64,000 nt of DNA. Origin: Solidesulfovibrio carbinoliphilus subsp. oakridgensis. Lineage in GTDB: Bacteria > Desulfobacterota > Desulfovibrionia > Desulfovibrionales > Desulfovibrionaceae. Location of the stretch: NCBI RefSeq assembly GCF_000177215.2, contig NZ_CM001368.1, forward strand, positions 620,001 through 684,000, written 5' to 3'. The position numbers and the translations under genes are program-made. Below, one piece after another: positions 36,963 through 45,632 of this stretch (positions within the stretch are counted from its first letter, which is position 1; each line of letters opens with the position of its first letter). The notes under the pieces are model-generated. The model had not been told where the DNA came from, made no database searches, and saw only the letters and a list, made by a program, of their open reading frames with translations.

Positions 36963-37645
36963 TGCGAACCAAATCACTGACCGCTCTTCTCATCACGCTG
37001 CTGGCCGCTGTCATCCTGACCACGGGCTGCGCCCGGCGTCACGCCCCGGCCGCCAAGGCCTCTGCCCCGGGCGACGCCGCCACCTCGGCCGTGGCTTTCC
37101 TCGGCAAGACCTTTGCCGTGGCGCCGTTCACCAATCCGGCCACGGACGCGGACCTGCTTTCCGGCTACCTGCCGTCCTCGCGGTCCGTGCCCGAGGTCGT
37201 GGTCGTCCACCTCGACGCCGCCCTGGCCGAGGATGTGGCCGGATCCAGGCAGACCATCGCGCCTGCGAAGATGACGGCCGAATGCGCCCGCACGGCTGCC
37301 CGGGGCGACGAATCCGGACGGCTGGCCACCATGCGCTACTGGCAGAACGTGGGCAAATGCGCCGGCGCCGACTTCGTGGTCGTGCCCATGGTCCTCAACT
37401 GGCGTGAGCGCGACGGGTCGGAGATCGGGGCCACCAAGCCGGCCAGCGTCGATCTGACGCTCACCCTCGTGGACGTGCGCACGGGCGGCATCGTCAAGCA
37501 TTACCACTTTGACGAGACCCAGCAGTCCCTGTCCTCCAACATCCTGGAGGCCCAGAAGTTCGTGTCCCGCAATGGCCGATGGGTGACCGCCATGGAACTG
37601 GCCCAGGAAGGCCTGCGCCAGGGGCTCAAGGAGCTTGGGCTGTGA
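36962..37645 (+). CDS. Predicted lipoprotein, unknown function
   Basis: 227 residues. The signal peptide ends in a lipobox (LTTGC, Cys23), so it is probably membrane-anchored outside the cytoplasm. The mature part ([55 protein letters not shown]) resembles the alpha/beta fold of outer-membrane assembly and CsgG-like lipoproteins that read AVxPF...; this is only a resemblance. It sits between hisB and hisA with overlaps at both ends and is probably co-translated, although it has no obvious role in histidine synthesis. Confidence 0.75.
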   Translation: MRTKSLTALLITLLAAVILTTGCARRHAPAAKASAPGDAATSAVAFLGKTFAVAPFTNPATDADLLSGYLPSSRSVPEVVVVHLDAALAEDVAGSRQTIAPAKMTAECARTAARGDESGRLATMRYWQNVGKCAGADFVVVPMVLNWRERDGSEIGATKPASVDLTLTLVDVRTGGIVKHYHFDETQQSLSSNILEAQKFVSRNGRWVTAMELAQEGLRQGLKELGL

Positions 37646-38385
37646 TCCTATTCCCGGCGGTCGATATCAAGGACGGCCAGTGCGTGCGCCTGAGGCAAGG
37701 CTTGGCCGACGAGGTGACGGTCTTCTCGCCCGATCCCGTGGCCATGGCCCGGCACTGGGCTGATCTCGGGGCGTTGTGGCTCCATCTGGTGGACCTGGAC
37801 GGGGCCTTTAGCGGCAAGCCGAAAAACTTCGACCTGATCCGGCGCATCTGTGCCGGAGTGTCCGTGCCGGTGCAGCTCGGCGGCGGCATCCGCGACGCGG
37901 CCACCGCGGCCGCCTACCTCGATGCCGGGGTCAGGCGGCTTATCATCGGCACCATGGCCCTGGCCGATCCCGACGCCTTTGCCACGGTCTGCGCCGCCCA
38001 TCCGGGCCGCGTCGGCGTGTCCCTGGACGCCGTGGACGGCCGGCTCAAGGTCAAGGGCTGGGTCGAGGACGCGGGCCTTGGCGTCGAGGACGTGCTGCCG
38101 CGGCTCAAGGACCAGGGCGCGGCCTTTGTCGTCTACACCGACATCAGCCGCGACGGCATGCAGTCCGGCGTCAACAAGGAGGCGCTTGCGCGTCTGCTCA
38201 CCCTGACGGACCTGCCGGTCATCGTGGCCGGCGGCGTAGCCACCTTGGAGGACGTCAAGGCGCTTTATCCGTATTCCAAAAAAGGGCTGCAGGGCGTGAT
38301 CACCGGCCGGGCCATCTATGCCGGGACCCTCGATTTCGGCGATGCCATGGCCTATATCGCCAGCCAGTCCGAGGAGGTCGCATGA
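37642..38385 (+). CDS. hisA: ProFAR isomerase (HisA)
   Basis: 247 residues from a GTG that overlaps the lipoprotein stop. It isomerises ProFAR to PRFAR in histidine synthesis. The TIM-barrel begins [20 protein letters not shown], with the first catalytic Asp (AVDIKDG) and the second in [10 protein letters not shown]. Phosphate loops are [12 protein letters not shown] and [11 protein letters not shown]. The neighbouring metallochaperone-like gene overlaps its end by 4 bp. Confidence 0.95.
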   Translation: MILFPAVDIKDGQCVRLRQGLADEVTVFSPDPVAMARHWADLGALWLHLVDLDGAFSGKPKNFDLIRRICAGVSVPVQLGGGIRDAATAAAYLDAGVRRLIIGTMALADPDAFATVCAAHPGRVGVSLDAVDGRLKVKGWVEDAGLGVEDVLPRLKDQGAAFVVYTDISRDGMQSGVNKEALARLLTLTDLPVIVAGGVATLEDVKALYPYSKKGLQGVITGRAIYAGTLDFGDAMAYIASQSEEVA

Positions 38386-38582
38386 AAACCGTGGAAGTCG
38401 GCGGCATGCACTGCCCAAAGTGCGTCGCGTCCGTGACCAAGGCCCTGTCCGAAGTGCCGGGCCTCTCCAACGTGTCCGTGAGCCTGGAAAAGGGACTGGC
38501 CACCTTCGAGGGCGACGCGTCCGAGGATGCCATCAAGACGGCCATTGACCGGATCGGTTTTGTCCCGGGCCAGGTAAAGTAG
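38382..38582 (+). CDS. Heavy-metal-associated (CopZ-like) protein
   Basis: 66 residues, one complete HMA domain. Metal ligands are Cys11 and Cys14 in [12 protein letters not shown]; the ferredoxin-like fold continues through [17 protein letters not shown] and [10 protein letters not shown]. Such proteins carry Cu(I) or related ions to P-type ATPases. No ATPase is adjacent; it is coupled by a 4-bp overlap to hisA. A terminator follows directly. Confidence 0.9.
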   Translation: MKTVEVGGMHCPKCVASVTKALSEVPGLSNVSVSLEKGLATFEGDASEDAIKTAIDRIGFVPGQVK

Positions 38583-38607
38583 CCCGTGAACTTTTTTTCA
38601 GACTGCA

Positions 38608-38645
38608 CCCGGCCGCCGCGCTCTGCGCGGCGGCCGGGTTTCTTT
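38608..38645 (+). terminator. Intrinsic terminator closing the hisB-hisA-HMA transcript
   Basis: A perfect 13-bp stem, CCCGGCCGCCGCG / CGCGGCGGCCGGG, with a five-base loop, followed by TTTCTTTT. It lies 25 bp after the HMA stop and ends the run that probably begins at guaB or tatB. Confidence 0.9.
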
Positions 38646-38717
38646 TGGCCGGACCGCTCGGCGGGGTGGGGCGGGGCTGGAGAAGGGGGAGGACGCATCG
38701 CTGCGGATTCCGCTGGT

Positions 38718-39431
38718 GTGGCCCGGTCGGCTGCCGGTTGGGCCGCGCGGGGCCTGGGCCTCATGGTTCTCTTTCTGGTTCTCGGCTGGCCGGCCGGGCT
38801 TTTGGCCGCCTTGGAGCGGGTTACGGTCGTGCGCGTCCTCGACGGCGATACCTGCGTGCTCGCCGACGGCCGCCGGCTGCGTCTGGCCGGCATCGACGCA
38901 CCGGAAATGGCCCATTCCGGGACCCCGGCCCAGTACTACGCCGTGGAAGCCACCTCGCGCCTGGCCCGGCTGACCCTGGGCCAGCCCCTGGGCCTGGCGC
39001 TGGTAGGGGAGGGGACCGATCGTTACGGCCGAACCCTCGGGTCCCTGATCCGGCCGGACGGGACCTCGGTTGCCGAACGGATGCTCGGCGAGGGGGCGGC
39101 CTATGTCTTCTGGTACCGCGACCTGCCGCGTTCCCTTGTGGAGCGGTATCTGGGGATCCAGCGCCGGGCCATGGCCGCCGGCGCCGGTTTCTGGCCGCGC
39201 ATCCTGGCCCTGCCGGCTCCGGGCGGGGCGTATGTCGGCAACACCGCCTCGCATCGATTCCATGCCCCGGGCTGCCCGGACGCCGGCCGGATCGGCCCCC
39301 GCAACCGGGTGGTGTTGCCGACGCTTGGCGAGGCCTTTGGCCGGGGCTACACCCCGGCCCGGGACTGCACGCCCTGGCCGTCGGATCGGGATGCGGGTCC
39401 GGGCAAGGGCTGGAATCGGAAATGGCCTTGA
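38718..39431 (+). CDS. Secreted thermonuclease-like protein with C-terminal Ada-type zinc domain
   Basis: 237 residues from a GTG. This start gives a basic n-region and hydrophobic core (GLGLMVLFLVLGWPAGLLA), a proper signal peptide; a later ATG (38763) would lose the basic part, and an earlier GTG lies before the terminator. The staphylococcal nuclease fold is clear: VVRVLDGDTCVLADGRRLRL, GIDAPEM, and GTDRYGRTLGSL with the catalytic Arg. The C-terminus (VGNTASHRFHAPGCPDAGR ... GYTPARDC) has the spacing of an Ada-like zinc-binding domain. It probably cuts nucleic acid outside the cytoplasm. Confidence 0.8.
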   Translation: MARSAAGWAARGLGLMVLFLVLGWPAGLLAALERVTVVRVLDGDTCVLADGRRLRLAGIDAPEMAHSGTPAQYYAVEATSRLARLTLGQPLGLALVGEGTDRYGRTLGSLIRPDGTSVAERMLGEGAAYVFWYRDLPRSLVERYLGIQRRAMAAGAGFWPRILALPAPGGAYVGNTASHRFHAPGCPDAGRIGPRNRVVLPTLGEAFGRGYTPARDCTPWPSDRDAGPGKGWNRKWP

Positions 39432-39551
39432 CGCGACGGCATTTTTGGACCATCCATTTTGCCGCGAGAGTCCTAGACCCGACACCGTCCCGGGAGGCGG
39501 ACGTCCCCTGCGGGACGGGCATGTCGGGTGAAAAAACCACCTGGAGGCCGC

Positions 39552-39929
39552 ATGTTTTTTCCGAGCCTGGCGCACGCCATGGGCGCCGCCCCTGCCGGCG
39601 GCGATGCGGGGGGCAATCCCATCACCGCTTTTTTGCCGCTGATTTTGATGTTCGCCATCTTTTATTTTCTTCTGATCCGCCCCCAGCAGAAAAAGGCCAA
39701 GCAGCACCGCGAATACCTGGCCGGCCTCAAGCGCGGGGACTCTATCCTGTCCGGCGGCGGCATCTACGGCCGGATCATGGAAGTCCATGGCGACCGGCTG
39801 ACGGTGGAGATCGCCAAGGACCTGACCATCGAGATCAACCGCAGTTATGTCTCCGGTCCGGCCGATCCCCAGGCTATGGCTGCCAAGACTGAAACCAAGA
39901 CGAAAGACAAGTCCAAGGACAAGGAATAA
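39552..39929 (+). CDS. yajC: Preprotein translocase subunit YajC
   Basis: 125 residues. One membrane helix (AFLPLILMFAIFYFLLIRPQ) is followed by the family motif QQKKAKQHREYLAGLKRGD, then GGGIYGRIMEV and DRLTVEIAKDLTIEI. It associates with SecDF. The ATG follows CTGGAGG. A short basic tail of KxKxKDK repeats ends it. An intrinsic terminator separates it from secD. Confidence 0.93.
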   Translation: MFFPSLAHAMGAAPAGGDAGGNPITAFLPLILMFAIFYFLLIRPQQKKAKQHREYLAGLKRGDSILSGGGIYGRIMEVHGDRLTVEIAKDLTIEINRSYVSGPADPQAMAAKTETKTKDKSKDKE

Positions 39930-39961
39930 CTCCTTCGGGCGGCAATCGGCCCGACCGACGG

Positions 39962-39996
39962 CAAAGGGCTGCCCGTGGGCAGTCCCTTTGTTTTTT
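39962..39996 (+). terminator. Intrinsic terminator or attenuator between yajC and secD
   Basis: Stem CAAAGGGCTGCCC / GGGCAGTCCCTTTG (one bulged A), a two-base loop and six T residues. It has all the features of an intrinsic terminator, yet lies inside a normally continuous yajC-secD operon, 45 bp before secD. It would lower SecD relative to YajC. Confidence 0.8.
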
Positions 39997-40040
39997 CGCA
40001 TTGCCCCCGAAGCGCAAGCCTCCCAAGGAGAGCCTCGCCC

Positions 40041-41645
40041 ATGTCTGGAAATCTGCGCTGGCGACTGGTCTGCATAAGCCTTGTGGCTTTTCTGGGCCTC
40101 ATCTACATGCTGCCGTCCGTGGGGTCGGTCAAACAGACCTTTCTCGGCAAGTTCCTGCCGGACGATGTCATCAATCTCGGCCTTGACCTCAAGGGCGGCA
40201 TCCACCTCACCCTGGGGGTGGACGTGGACAAGGCGTTGGCCAATTCCCTGGCCCAGATGGGCCGCGACATAAGGGATCAGGCCAAGGAGGAAGGCATCGT
40301 CCTCCAGCGCCCGGAATCCACGGCCGACGGCCGGCAGCTGACCTTTATCCTCAATACGCCGGACAAGCGCCAGGAACTCGACGACCTCCTTTCGCGCCAT
40401 TTCCAGGTGCTTGTGGTGGACGGCGTCGAGAGCGCCGCGGACGGCAAGTACGTCTACAAGCTGTCGTTTAGCCCGCGCTACAAGGCCGACCAGGCCCGCA
40501 TGACCGTTGATCAGGCCGTCAAGACCATCCGCAACCGCATCGACGAATTCGGCGTGGCCGAGCCCGATATCCGCAAGCAGGCCGACAACCGCATCCAGAT
40601 CCAGCTGCCGGGCCTGCACGACCCGGAGCGGGCCATCAAGCTCATCGGCAAGACCGCCCACCTGGAGTTCAAGGTCGTGGACGACAACGCCGACCTGGAC
40701 AAGGCGCAAAAGGGCCTTGTGCCGCCCGGGGAGGAACTTTCCGTCCTGCGCCACCGCAACCCCGACGGCTCGTACCTCGAACGGCCCATCGTGCTGCGGT
40801 CCGAGGCGGTCATGACCGGCGAGAACATCGCCGACGCCCGGGCCGGCTTCGACAACACCAATCAGGCCTATGTCGGCCTGTCCTTCACCCCGAGCGGAGC
40901 CCGCCAGTTCGAGCGGGTGACCGGCGAAAACGTGAAAAAGCGCCTGGCCATCGTTCTGGACGGCAAGGTCTATTCCGCGCCGACCATCCAGGAGAAGATC
41001 AGCGGCGGCCGGGCCAGTATCACCGGCCGGTTCTCGACCGAAGAGGCCCGCGACCTGGCCATCGTGCTGCGGGCCGGAGCCCTGCCCGCGCCGGTCACCA
41101 TCCTGGAGCAACGCAGCGTCGGTCCTTCCCTGGGGCAGGAGTCCATCGAAAAAGGCGTGTATTCGGCCGTGGTCGGCGGCGTCCTCGTCGTGGCCTTCAT
41201 GATCCTCTACTACGGCGTGGCCGGAGCCGTGGCCGACATGGCGCTTGTTTTCAACCTCATGCTCATCATGGCCGGCCTGGCCGGATTCGGGGCCACCCTG
41301 ACCCTGCCCGGCATCGCGGGCATCATCCTGACCATCGGCATGGCCGTGGACGCCAACGTCATCATCTTCGAGCGCATCCGCGAGGAAGTTCGCCGGGGAC
41401 TGACCGCCCGATCGGCCGTGGATACGGGCTACAGCCGGGCCACCCTGACCATCCTCGACGCCAACGTGACCACGGTCATCGCGGCCGCCGTCCTCTACCA
41501 ATTCGGCACGGGGCCCATCCGGGGATTCGCCGTGACCCTCATTCTCGGCATCGTGGCCTCCATGTTCACGGCCATCTTTTTCACCCGATTCCTGTTCGAC
41601 CTCTGGCTGTCCAAGCGGCCGGTGGACGCCGGCATCCATATCTGA
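40041..41645 (+). CDS. secD: Protein translocase subunit SecD
   Basis: 534 residues. A first helix (VCISLVAFLGLIYMLPSV) is followed by the large periplasmic P1 domain, beginning LGLDLKGGIHLTLGVDVD and including VGLSFTPSGARQFERVTGEN, and then five C-terminal helices (LPAPVTILEQRSVGPSLGQE, GMAVDANVIIFERIREEVRR). It drives the late, proton-motive step of Sec export. The start has an AAGGAG site 12 nt upstream. A terminator follows, and secF, which normally comes next, is not there. Confidence 0.96.
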   Translation: MSGNLRWRLVCISLVAFLGLIYMLPSVGSVKQTFLGKFLPDDVINLGLDLKGGIHLTLGVDVDKALANSLAQMGRDIRDQAKEEGIVLQRPESTADGRQLTFILNTPDKRQELDDLLSRHFQVLVVDGVESAADGKYVYKLSFSPRYKADQARMTVDQAVKTIRNRIDEFGVAEPDIRKQADNRIQIQLPGLHDPERAIKLIGKTAHLEFKVVDDNADLDKAQKGLVPPGEELSVLRHRNPDGSYLERPIVLRSEAVMTGENIADARAGFDNTNQAYVGLSFTPSGARQFERVTGENVKKRLAIVLDGKVYSAPTIQEKISGGRASITGRFSTEEARDLAIVLRAGALPAPVTILEQRSVGPSLGQESIEKGVYSAVVGGVLVVAFMILYYGVAGAVADMALVFNLMLIMAGLAGFGATLTLPGIAGIILTIGMAVDANVIIFERIREEVRRGLTARSAVDTGYSRATLTILDANVTTVIAAAVLYQFGTGPIRGFAVTLILGIVASMFTAIFFTRFLFDLWLSKRPVDAGIHI

Positions 41646-41668
41646 TCGATCCGTCCCCGATCCGACAC

Positions 41669-41695
41669 GGCCCCCGCAAGGGGGCCTTCTTTTTT
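41669..41695 (+). terminator. Intrinsic terminator after secD
   Basis: Stem GGCCCCC / GGGGGCC with a GCAA tetraloop and a TTCTTTTTT tail, 24 bp after the secD stop. It ends transcription before the peptidase gene. Confidence 0.9.
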
Positions 41696-41890
41696 CCGGT
41701 TTGACCGGTTCCCCGGACGGCTTTACACTGCTTTCGCGCCCACCACCCGTTGCGAGGTCTGTTCGTGTCGATGCTCTCCCTTCCCTGCTTCTGCCCCGTC
41801 CGCGCCGCGTGGCGCCCGTTGCCGGATCGGCGGCCCGCGCCGGGCCCTGGTCAGGGGCCGGGATGTTTTTTCGTTCTTTCCGATCAGGCT

Positions 41891-44023
41891 GTGAGGCCCT
41901 TGATCCGGACGGGGCTTACCCTCACGATGGTCCTGCTCCTGGCTTTGGCCCTGGCGGGCCGGGCCGTGGCGGGAGGCAAGCCTTTCAGCGTGGAAGACAT
42001 GCTGCGCGTGGCCATGGTGGCGGACGTGCGGCTCGGGCCCGACGGCAGGCGCGTGGCCTTTACCGTCACCCGGGCCGCACCGGAAATCCGGGACGGGGAC
42101 CTGTATTCCCGCATTTATCTGGCCGAGCCGGGCAAGGCCGGCCCACGGCCCGTCACCCCGGAAACCGCGCAGTGCGAAAAACCCAGCTTCTCCCCGGACG
42201 GAACGCGGCTTGCTTATCTCCAGCAGGGTGACGACACCACCGAGGCTGTCCTGCAAAATCTGGCCACCGGCCAGACCCGGCGCCTGAGCCGGGGACAGGG
42301 GGACGTTCTCGATCTGGCCTTCGCCCCGGACGGGAAATCCCTGGCCATGACGATCGTGGCCGAGAGCAAGGGGGCGGCCAGTCGCAACAACGACGATGCG
42401 GACGTGGAAGTCCTGGACGCTGCAAGCGGTGCGGCCGGCCTGTTCCTGCTGCCCCTGGTCGGGCACGGAGGCCCGCGTGGCCTGGTCACGGACCGTGACG
42501 TGGGCAATTTCGTCTTTTCGCCGGACGGCGGCCGCATCGCCTTCGAAACAACGGCCCCGGACGGGCCGCCACGGGGGCGGCGCGTCACGTCCGCTTCCGG
42601 CGCGCCCGCTCCGGGGGACGCGGCCAACACCGACATCGCCCTGGTGGATGTGAAAACAGGCGCCGTCACTTCCCTGGCCGACACCGACGGCTCCGAGGGG
42701 AGCCCGCGTTTTTCGCCGGACGGCAAATCGGTCGCCTATGTCTCCATGGCCGCGCCGGGCTTTTATTTCAGCGCCGCCCGGGTCATGGTCGTGCCCGCCG
42801 CTGGCGGCGCGCCGCGCGCCCTGTCCGAAACGCCGGACGCCCGTCCCGAACTGCTCGGCTGGTCGGCCGGCGGCGAAGCGGTCTACGTCCGCGAGGCCCA
42901 GGGCACCTGCGCCGTCATCTGGGCCCTGCCCGTGGACGGCGGGCCGCCGCGCCTGGTCTCGGACACACCCCATGTGGTGGCCTCGGCCACCCTGTCCCCG
43001 GCCGGGGACGCCTTTGGACTGGTCCTGGCTGACAGCTCCTTGCCCCCCGAGGCCTACGTGACCCCGGCCGACCGGTTCGCCCCCCGGGCCGTGTCGTCGG
43101 TCAACAAGGAGTTTGCGGGCTATCGTCTGGGCAGGACCGAAGTGGTGCGATGGCAGTCCACGGACGGGACCACCGTCGAGGGACTCTACACGCATCCCAT
43201 CGCGCCGGCGTCCACGCCGCCCCCGCTCCTGGTGGAGCTCCATGGCGGGCCGGCGCTGGTGGCCGACCGGCAGTACCTGGGGGCCCTCAACTACTATCCC
43301 CTGGCCGTTTTTTCCGAGCGCGGCTATGCCCTGTTCCAGCCCAATGTCCGGGGGTCGGACGGCTACGGTCCGGCCTTTCGGCGGGCCAATGTCGGGGACT
43401 GGGGGGGAGCCGACTTCGCGGACCTGCAAAGCGGCCTCGACGCCCTGGTGGCGCGAAAGCTGGCCGATCCGGAGCGGCTTGGCGTCATGGGCTGGAGCTA
43501 CGGCGGCTACCTGGCCGCCTGGGCCATCGGCCACACCGGCCGGTTCAAGGCGGCCTCGGTCGGGGCCGGCATCACCAACCTGGTCAGCCAGTGCGGCAGC
43601 ATGGACCTGCCGGACTTCATTCCGCTCTATTTCGGCGGCGAGGCGTACGAGCGGTTCGAGGCCCTCTTTGACCGTTCGCCCCTCAAATACGCCGCCGCCA
43701 TCAAGACGCCGACCCTGTTCCAGCACGGCGTGGCCGATGAACGCGTGCCGTTCACCCAGTCCCTCGAACTCTACACGGCCCTCTCCCGCCTCGGCGTCCC
43801 GACCCGGCTGGCCGCCTATCCCCGGAGCGGCCATGACGTGACCGAGCCGGCCCTTATCCGAGACCTCATGGTCCGAAACCTGGACTGGTTCGCCCGCTAT
43901 GTGCCGGCTGCGCCGGGAGCGGTGGTCACGGGCATGGAGCAGCCTGCCGGCGACGGATCCTCCGCTGCCGGGCTCTCGGGCGGACCGCCTCCCGCCGACG
44001 GGGCGCAGCCGTCGGGATCGTAA
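41891..44023 (+). CDS. Secreted S9 prolyl oligopeptidase-family serine peptidase
   Basis: 710 residues from a GTG that opens a signal peptide (LTLTMVLLLALALAGRAVA). An ATG-less earlier frame is possible but would add non-signal sequence. A beta-propeller of TolB/DPP-like repeats (FSPDGTRLAYLQQ, FAPDGKSLAMT, FSPDGGRIAFE, FSPDGKSVAYV) precedes the alpha/beta hydrolase domain. The triad is Ser536 (GWSYGGY), Asp616 (VADERVPF) and His648 (SGHDV). It resembles acylaminoacyl peptidases. It should trim short peptides in the periplasm. A short Pro/Ser tail ends it. Confidence 0.9.
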   Translation: MRPLIRTGLTLTMVLLLALALAGRAVAGGKPFSVEDMLRVAMVADVRLGPDGRRVAFTVTRAAPEIRDGDLYSRIYLAEPGKAGPRPVTPETAQCEKPSFSPDGTRLAYLQQGDDTTEAVLQNLATGQTRRLSRGQGDVLDLAFAPDGKSLAMTIVAESKGAASRNNDDADVEVLDAASGAAGLFLLPLVGHGGPRGLVTDRDVGNFVFSPDGGRIAFETTAPDGPPRGRRVTSASGAPAPGDAANTDIALVDVKTGAVTSLADTDGSEGSPRFSPDGKSVAYVSMAAPGFYFSAARVMVVPAAGGAPRALSETPDARPELLGWSAGGEAVYVREAQGTCAVIWALPVDGGPPRLVSDTPHVVASATLSPAGDAFGLVLADSSLPPEAYVTPADRFAPRAVSSVNKEFAGYRLGRTEVVRWQSTDGTTVEGLYTHPIAPASTPPPLLVELHGGPALVADRQYLGALNYYPLAVFSERGYALFQPNVRGSDGYGPAFRRANVGDWGGADFADLQSGLDALVARKLADPERLGVMGWSYGGYLAAWAIGHTGRFKAASVGAGITNLVSQCGSMDLPDFIPLYFGGEAYERFEALFDRSPLKYAAAIKTPTLFQHGVADERVPFTQSLELYTALSRLGVPTRLAAYPRSGHDVTEPALIRDLMVRNLDWFARYVPAAPGAVVTGMEQPAGDGSSAAGLSGGPPPADGAQPSGS

Positions 44024-44101
44024 GCTCGGGGCCCTGTCCCAACCGTCTTCCCTGCGAGCGGCGCGAGGACCGCGCCCTGTCCGTTCGCCCAAGGAAAATC
44101 C

Positions 44102-44572
44102 ATGCACATCTATGCCGATGCCGACGCGCTGCCGAACCCGATCAAGGAAATACTGTTTCGCGCGGCCATGCGCCTGCGCCTCGGCCTGACCCTGGTGGCC
44201 AACAAGACCCTGCAAGTCCCGCGTTCGGACTACATCGCCGCCATCCGGGTGGGGCAGGGCTTCGACGTGGTGGACGCGGCCATCGTGGAACGCGTCAGCC
44301 CCGGCGACCTGGTCGTCACGGCCGACATACCGCTTGCCGCCCTGGTCATTGAAAAAGACGCCCATGCCCTGAATCCCCGGGGCGAGCTCTACACCAAGGA
44401 CAACATCCAGGGCCGCCTGGCCATGCGCAACCTGCTCTACGAGCTGCGAAGCGGCGGGGTGACGACCGGCGGCCCGCCGCCCCTTTCCAACCGCGACCGG
44501 GAGGCCTTCGCCAACCAGCTCGACATCTTTCTGACCCGGCACGCCGCAGGGGCAGACGGCTCAAGCTGCTGA
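44102..44572 (+). CDS. YaiI/YqxD family protein (DUF188, PIN-like)
   Basis: 156 residues. The family hallmark starts at the N-terminus ([20 protein letters not shown]), followed by [28 protein letters not shown] and [17 protein letters not shown]. The conserved Asp residues resemble a PIN-type nuclease site; activity has not been established for the family. The gene has its own start after a 78-bp gap behind the peptidase gene. Confidence 0.9.
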   Translation: MHIYADADALPNPIKEILFRAAMRLRLGLTLVANKTLQVPRSDYIAAIRVGQGFDVVDAAIVERVSPGDLVVTADIPLAALVIEKDAHALNPRGELYTKDNIQGRLAMRNLLYELRSGGVTTGGPPPLSNRDREAFANQLDIFLTRHAAGADGSSC

Positions 44573-44814
44573 TACGGCTGCCATCCGGATTGGGCGGATT
44601 CCTGTCTCCCCCTCTTTGGGCGGACGCCGCAGGGCTGTGGAGGGGAATGATCTGCACAGATTTCGCCGACCGCCGTTGGAAACGCCAAGGCGCACGGCCG
44701 GGGCCGGTGAGAGCGGCCCGGGGCGGGATGGGGAGGTCAGGGCTTTTGAGTGAAGGAAACGGCAGCAGGCCCGGCGCCGTGGCCGGGGGAGTGGGGCGGG
44801 AAAAGAAAGGATGG

Positions 44815-44850
44815 AAAAAACGGGACGCCACGGTCTGACCGTGGCGTCCC
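44815..44850 (-). terminator. Intrinsic terminator (minus) after the zinc-ribbon gene
   Basis: A perfect 12-bp stem, GGGACGCCACGG / CCGTGGCGTCCC, with a five-base loop, followed on the minus strand by six T residues. It ends the Nif3-like/zinc-ribbon transcript. The rest of the 286-bp gap to the DUF188 gene holds nothing recognisable. Confidence 0.9.
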
Positions 44851-44858
44851 GGGGACAG

Positions 44859-45614
44859 CTATTCGGCGGTCGTTTCCTCGGTCTCGGGGGTCGGCTCCGG
44901 AGCGATGTGGTCGCTCCAGTAGATGAGCCGCTGGCAGTTGGGGCAGGAAAGGATCTGAACGCCCTTTTGCAGTTCGATGAACGACTGGGGCGGGATGGAG
45001 ATGTGGCAGCCCGAGCAGATGCCGGCGTTGACCGGCACGATGACCGGGTTTTTGAGGCGCGAGCGGATGAACTCGTAGCGCTGCAGGATGGGCTTGGGTA
45101 CGGCCTGGCCGGCTTCGGCCCGACGGGCCTCAAGCTCTGTCAGCCGGGCCTTGGCCACGGCGATGCGCTCGTCCAGGCTCTGGCGGGCGGCGGCCAGCTC
45201 GACGCCCAGTCCACCGGACCGCTCGTCAATGGTCTTGAGTTCCAGGTTCTGGCGGGCCAGTTCTTCGGCCACGGTGATCTTCTCTTCTTCCCGGCCGCGG
45301 TTCTGCTTTTCCAGGTTGTCCATCTCACGCATCATGGCGTGGTATTCCTTGGTGTTGCCCACCATCATCATCTTGCTCTTGCTCTTTTTGAGGCGCACGG
45401 AGTCCGTCTCGATCTCCGATTCCAGACGCTTTTGCTGGTCGGTCAGATACTTGAGCTTGTCGCGGACGATCTCCGCGCTCTCTTCTATTTCCTGGCGGCG
45501 TTTTTCGAGCTCGGAAATCTGCAGGGGAGCCCGTTTGAGTTCGTCCTGGAGGATGACGATCTCGTCGTCCACCTTCTGCAAGACCACCAGCTGTTCGATC
45601 TGCTTTAAATACAT
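44859..45614 (-). CDS. Coiled-coil protein with C-terminal zinc ribbon (CdsZ/COG1579 type)
   Basis: 251 residues. Residues ~1-185 form a long charged coiled-coil (VVLQKVDDEIVILQDELKRA; EYHAMMREMDNLEKQNRG). The C-terminal zinc ribbon has Cys pairs GICSGCHISIPP and ILSCPNCQRLIYW. The family binds nucleic acid or may stall cell functions; its role is not settled. It begins 18 bp after the Nif3-like gene on the same strand, a conserved pairing. The tail is acidic. Confidence 0.9.
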   Translation of the reverse strand: MYLKQIEQLVVLQKVDDEIVILQDELKRAPLQISELEKRRQEIEESAEIVRDKLKYLTDQQKRLESEIETDSVRLKKSKSKMMMVGNTKEYHAMMREMDNLEKQNRGREEEKITVAEELARQNLELKTIDERSGGLGVELAAARQSLDERIAVAKARLTELEARRAEAGQAVPKPILQRYEFIRSRLKNPVIVPVNAGICSGCHISIPPQSFIELQKGVQILSCPNCQRLIYWSDHIAPEPTPETEETTAE

Positions 45615-45632
45615 GACGTGTTCTCCGCGTGT

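Noticed and set aside
38586-38717. GTG at 38586 as the start of the nuclease
   Set aside because: This would place the intrinsic terminator inside the coding region and give no signal peptide.
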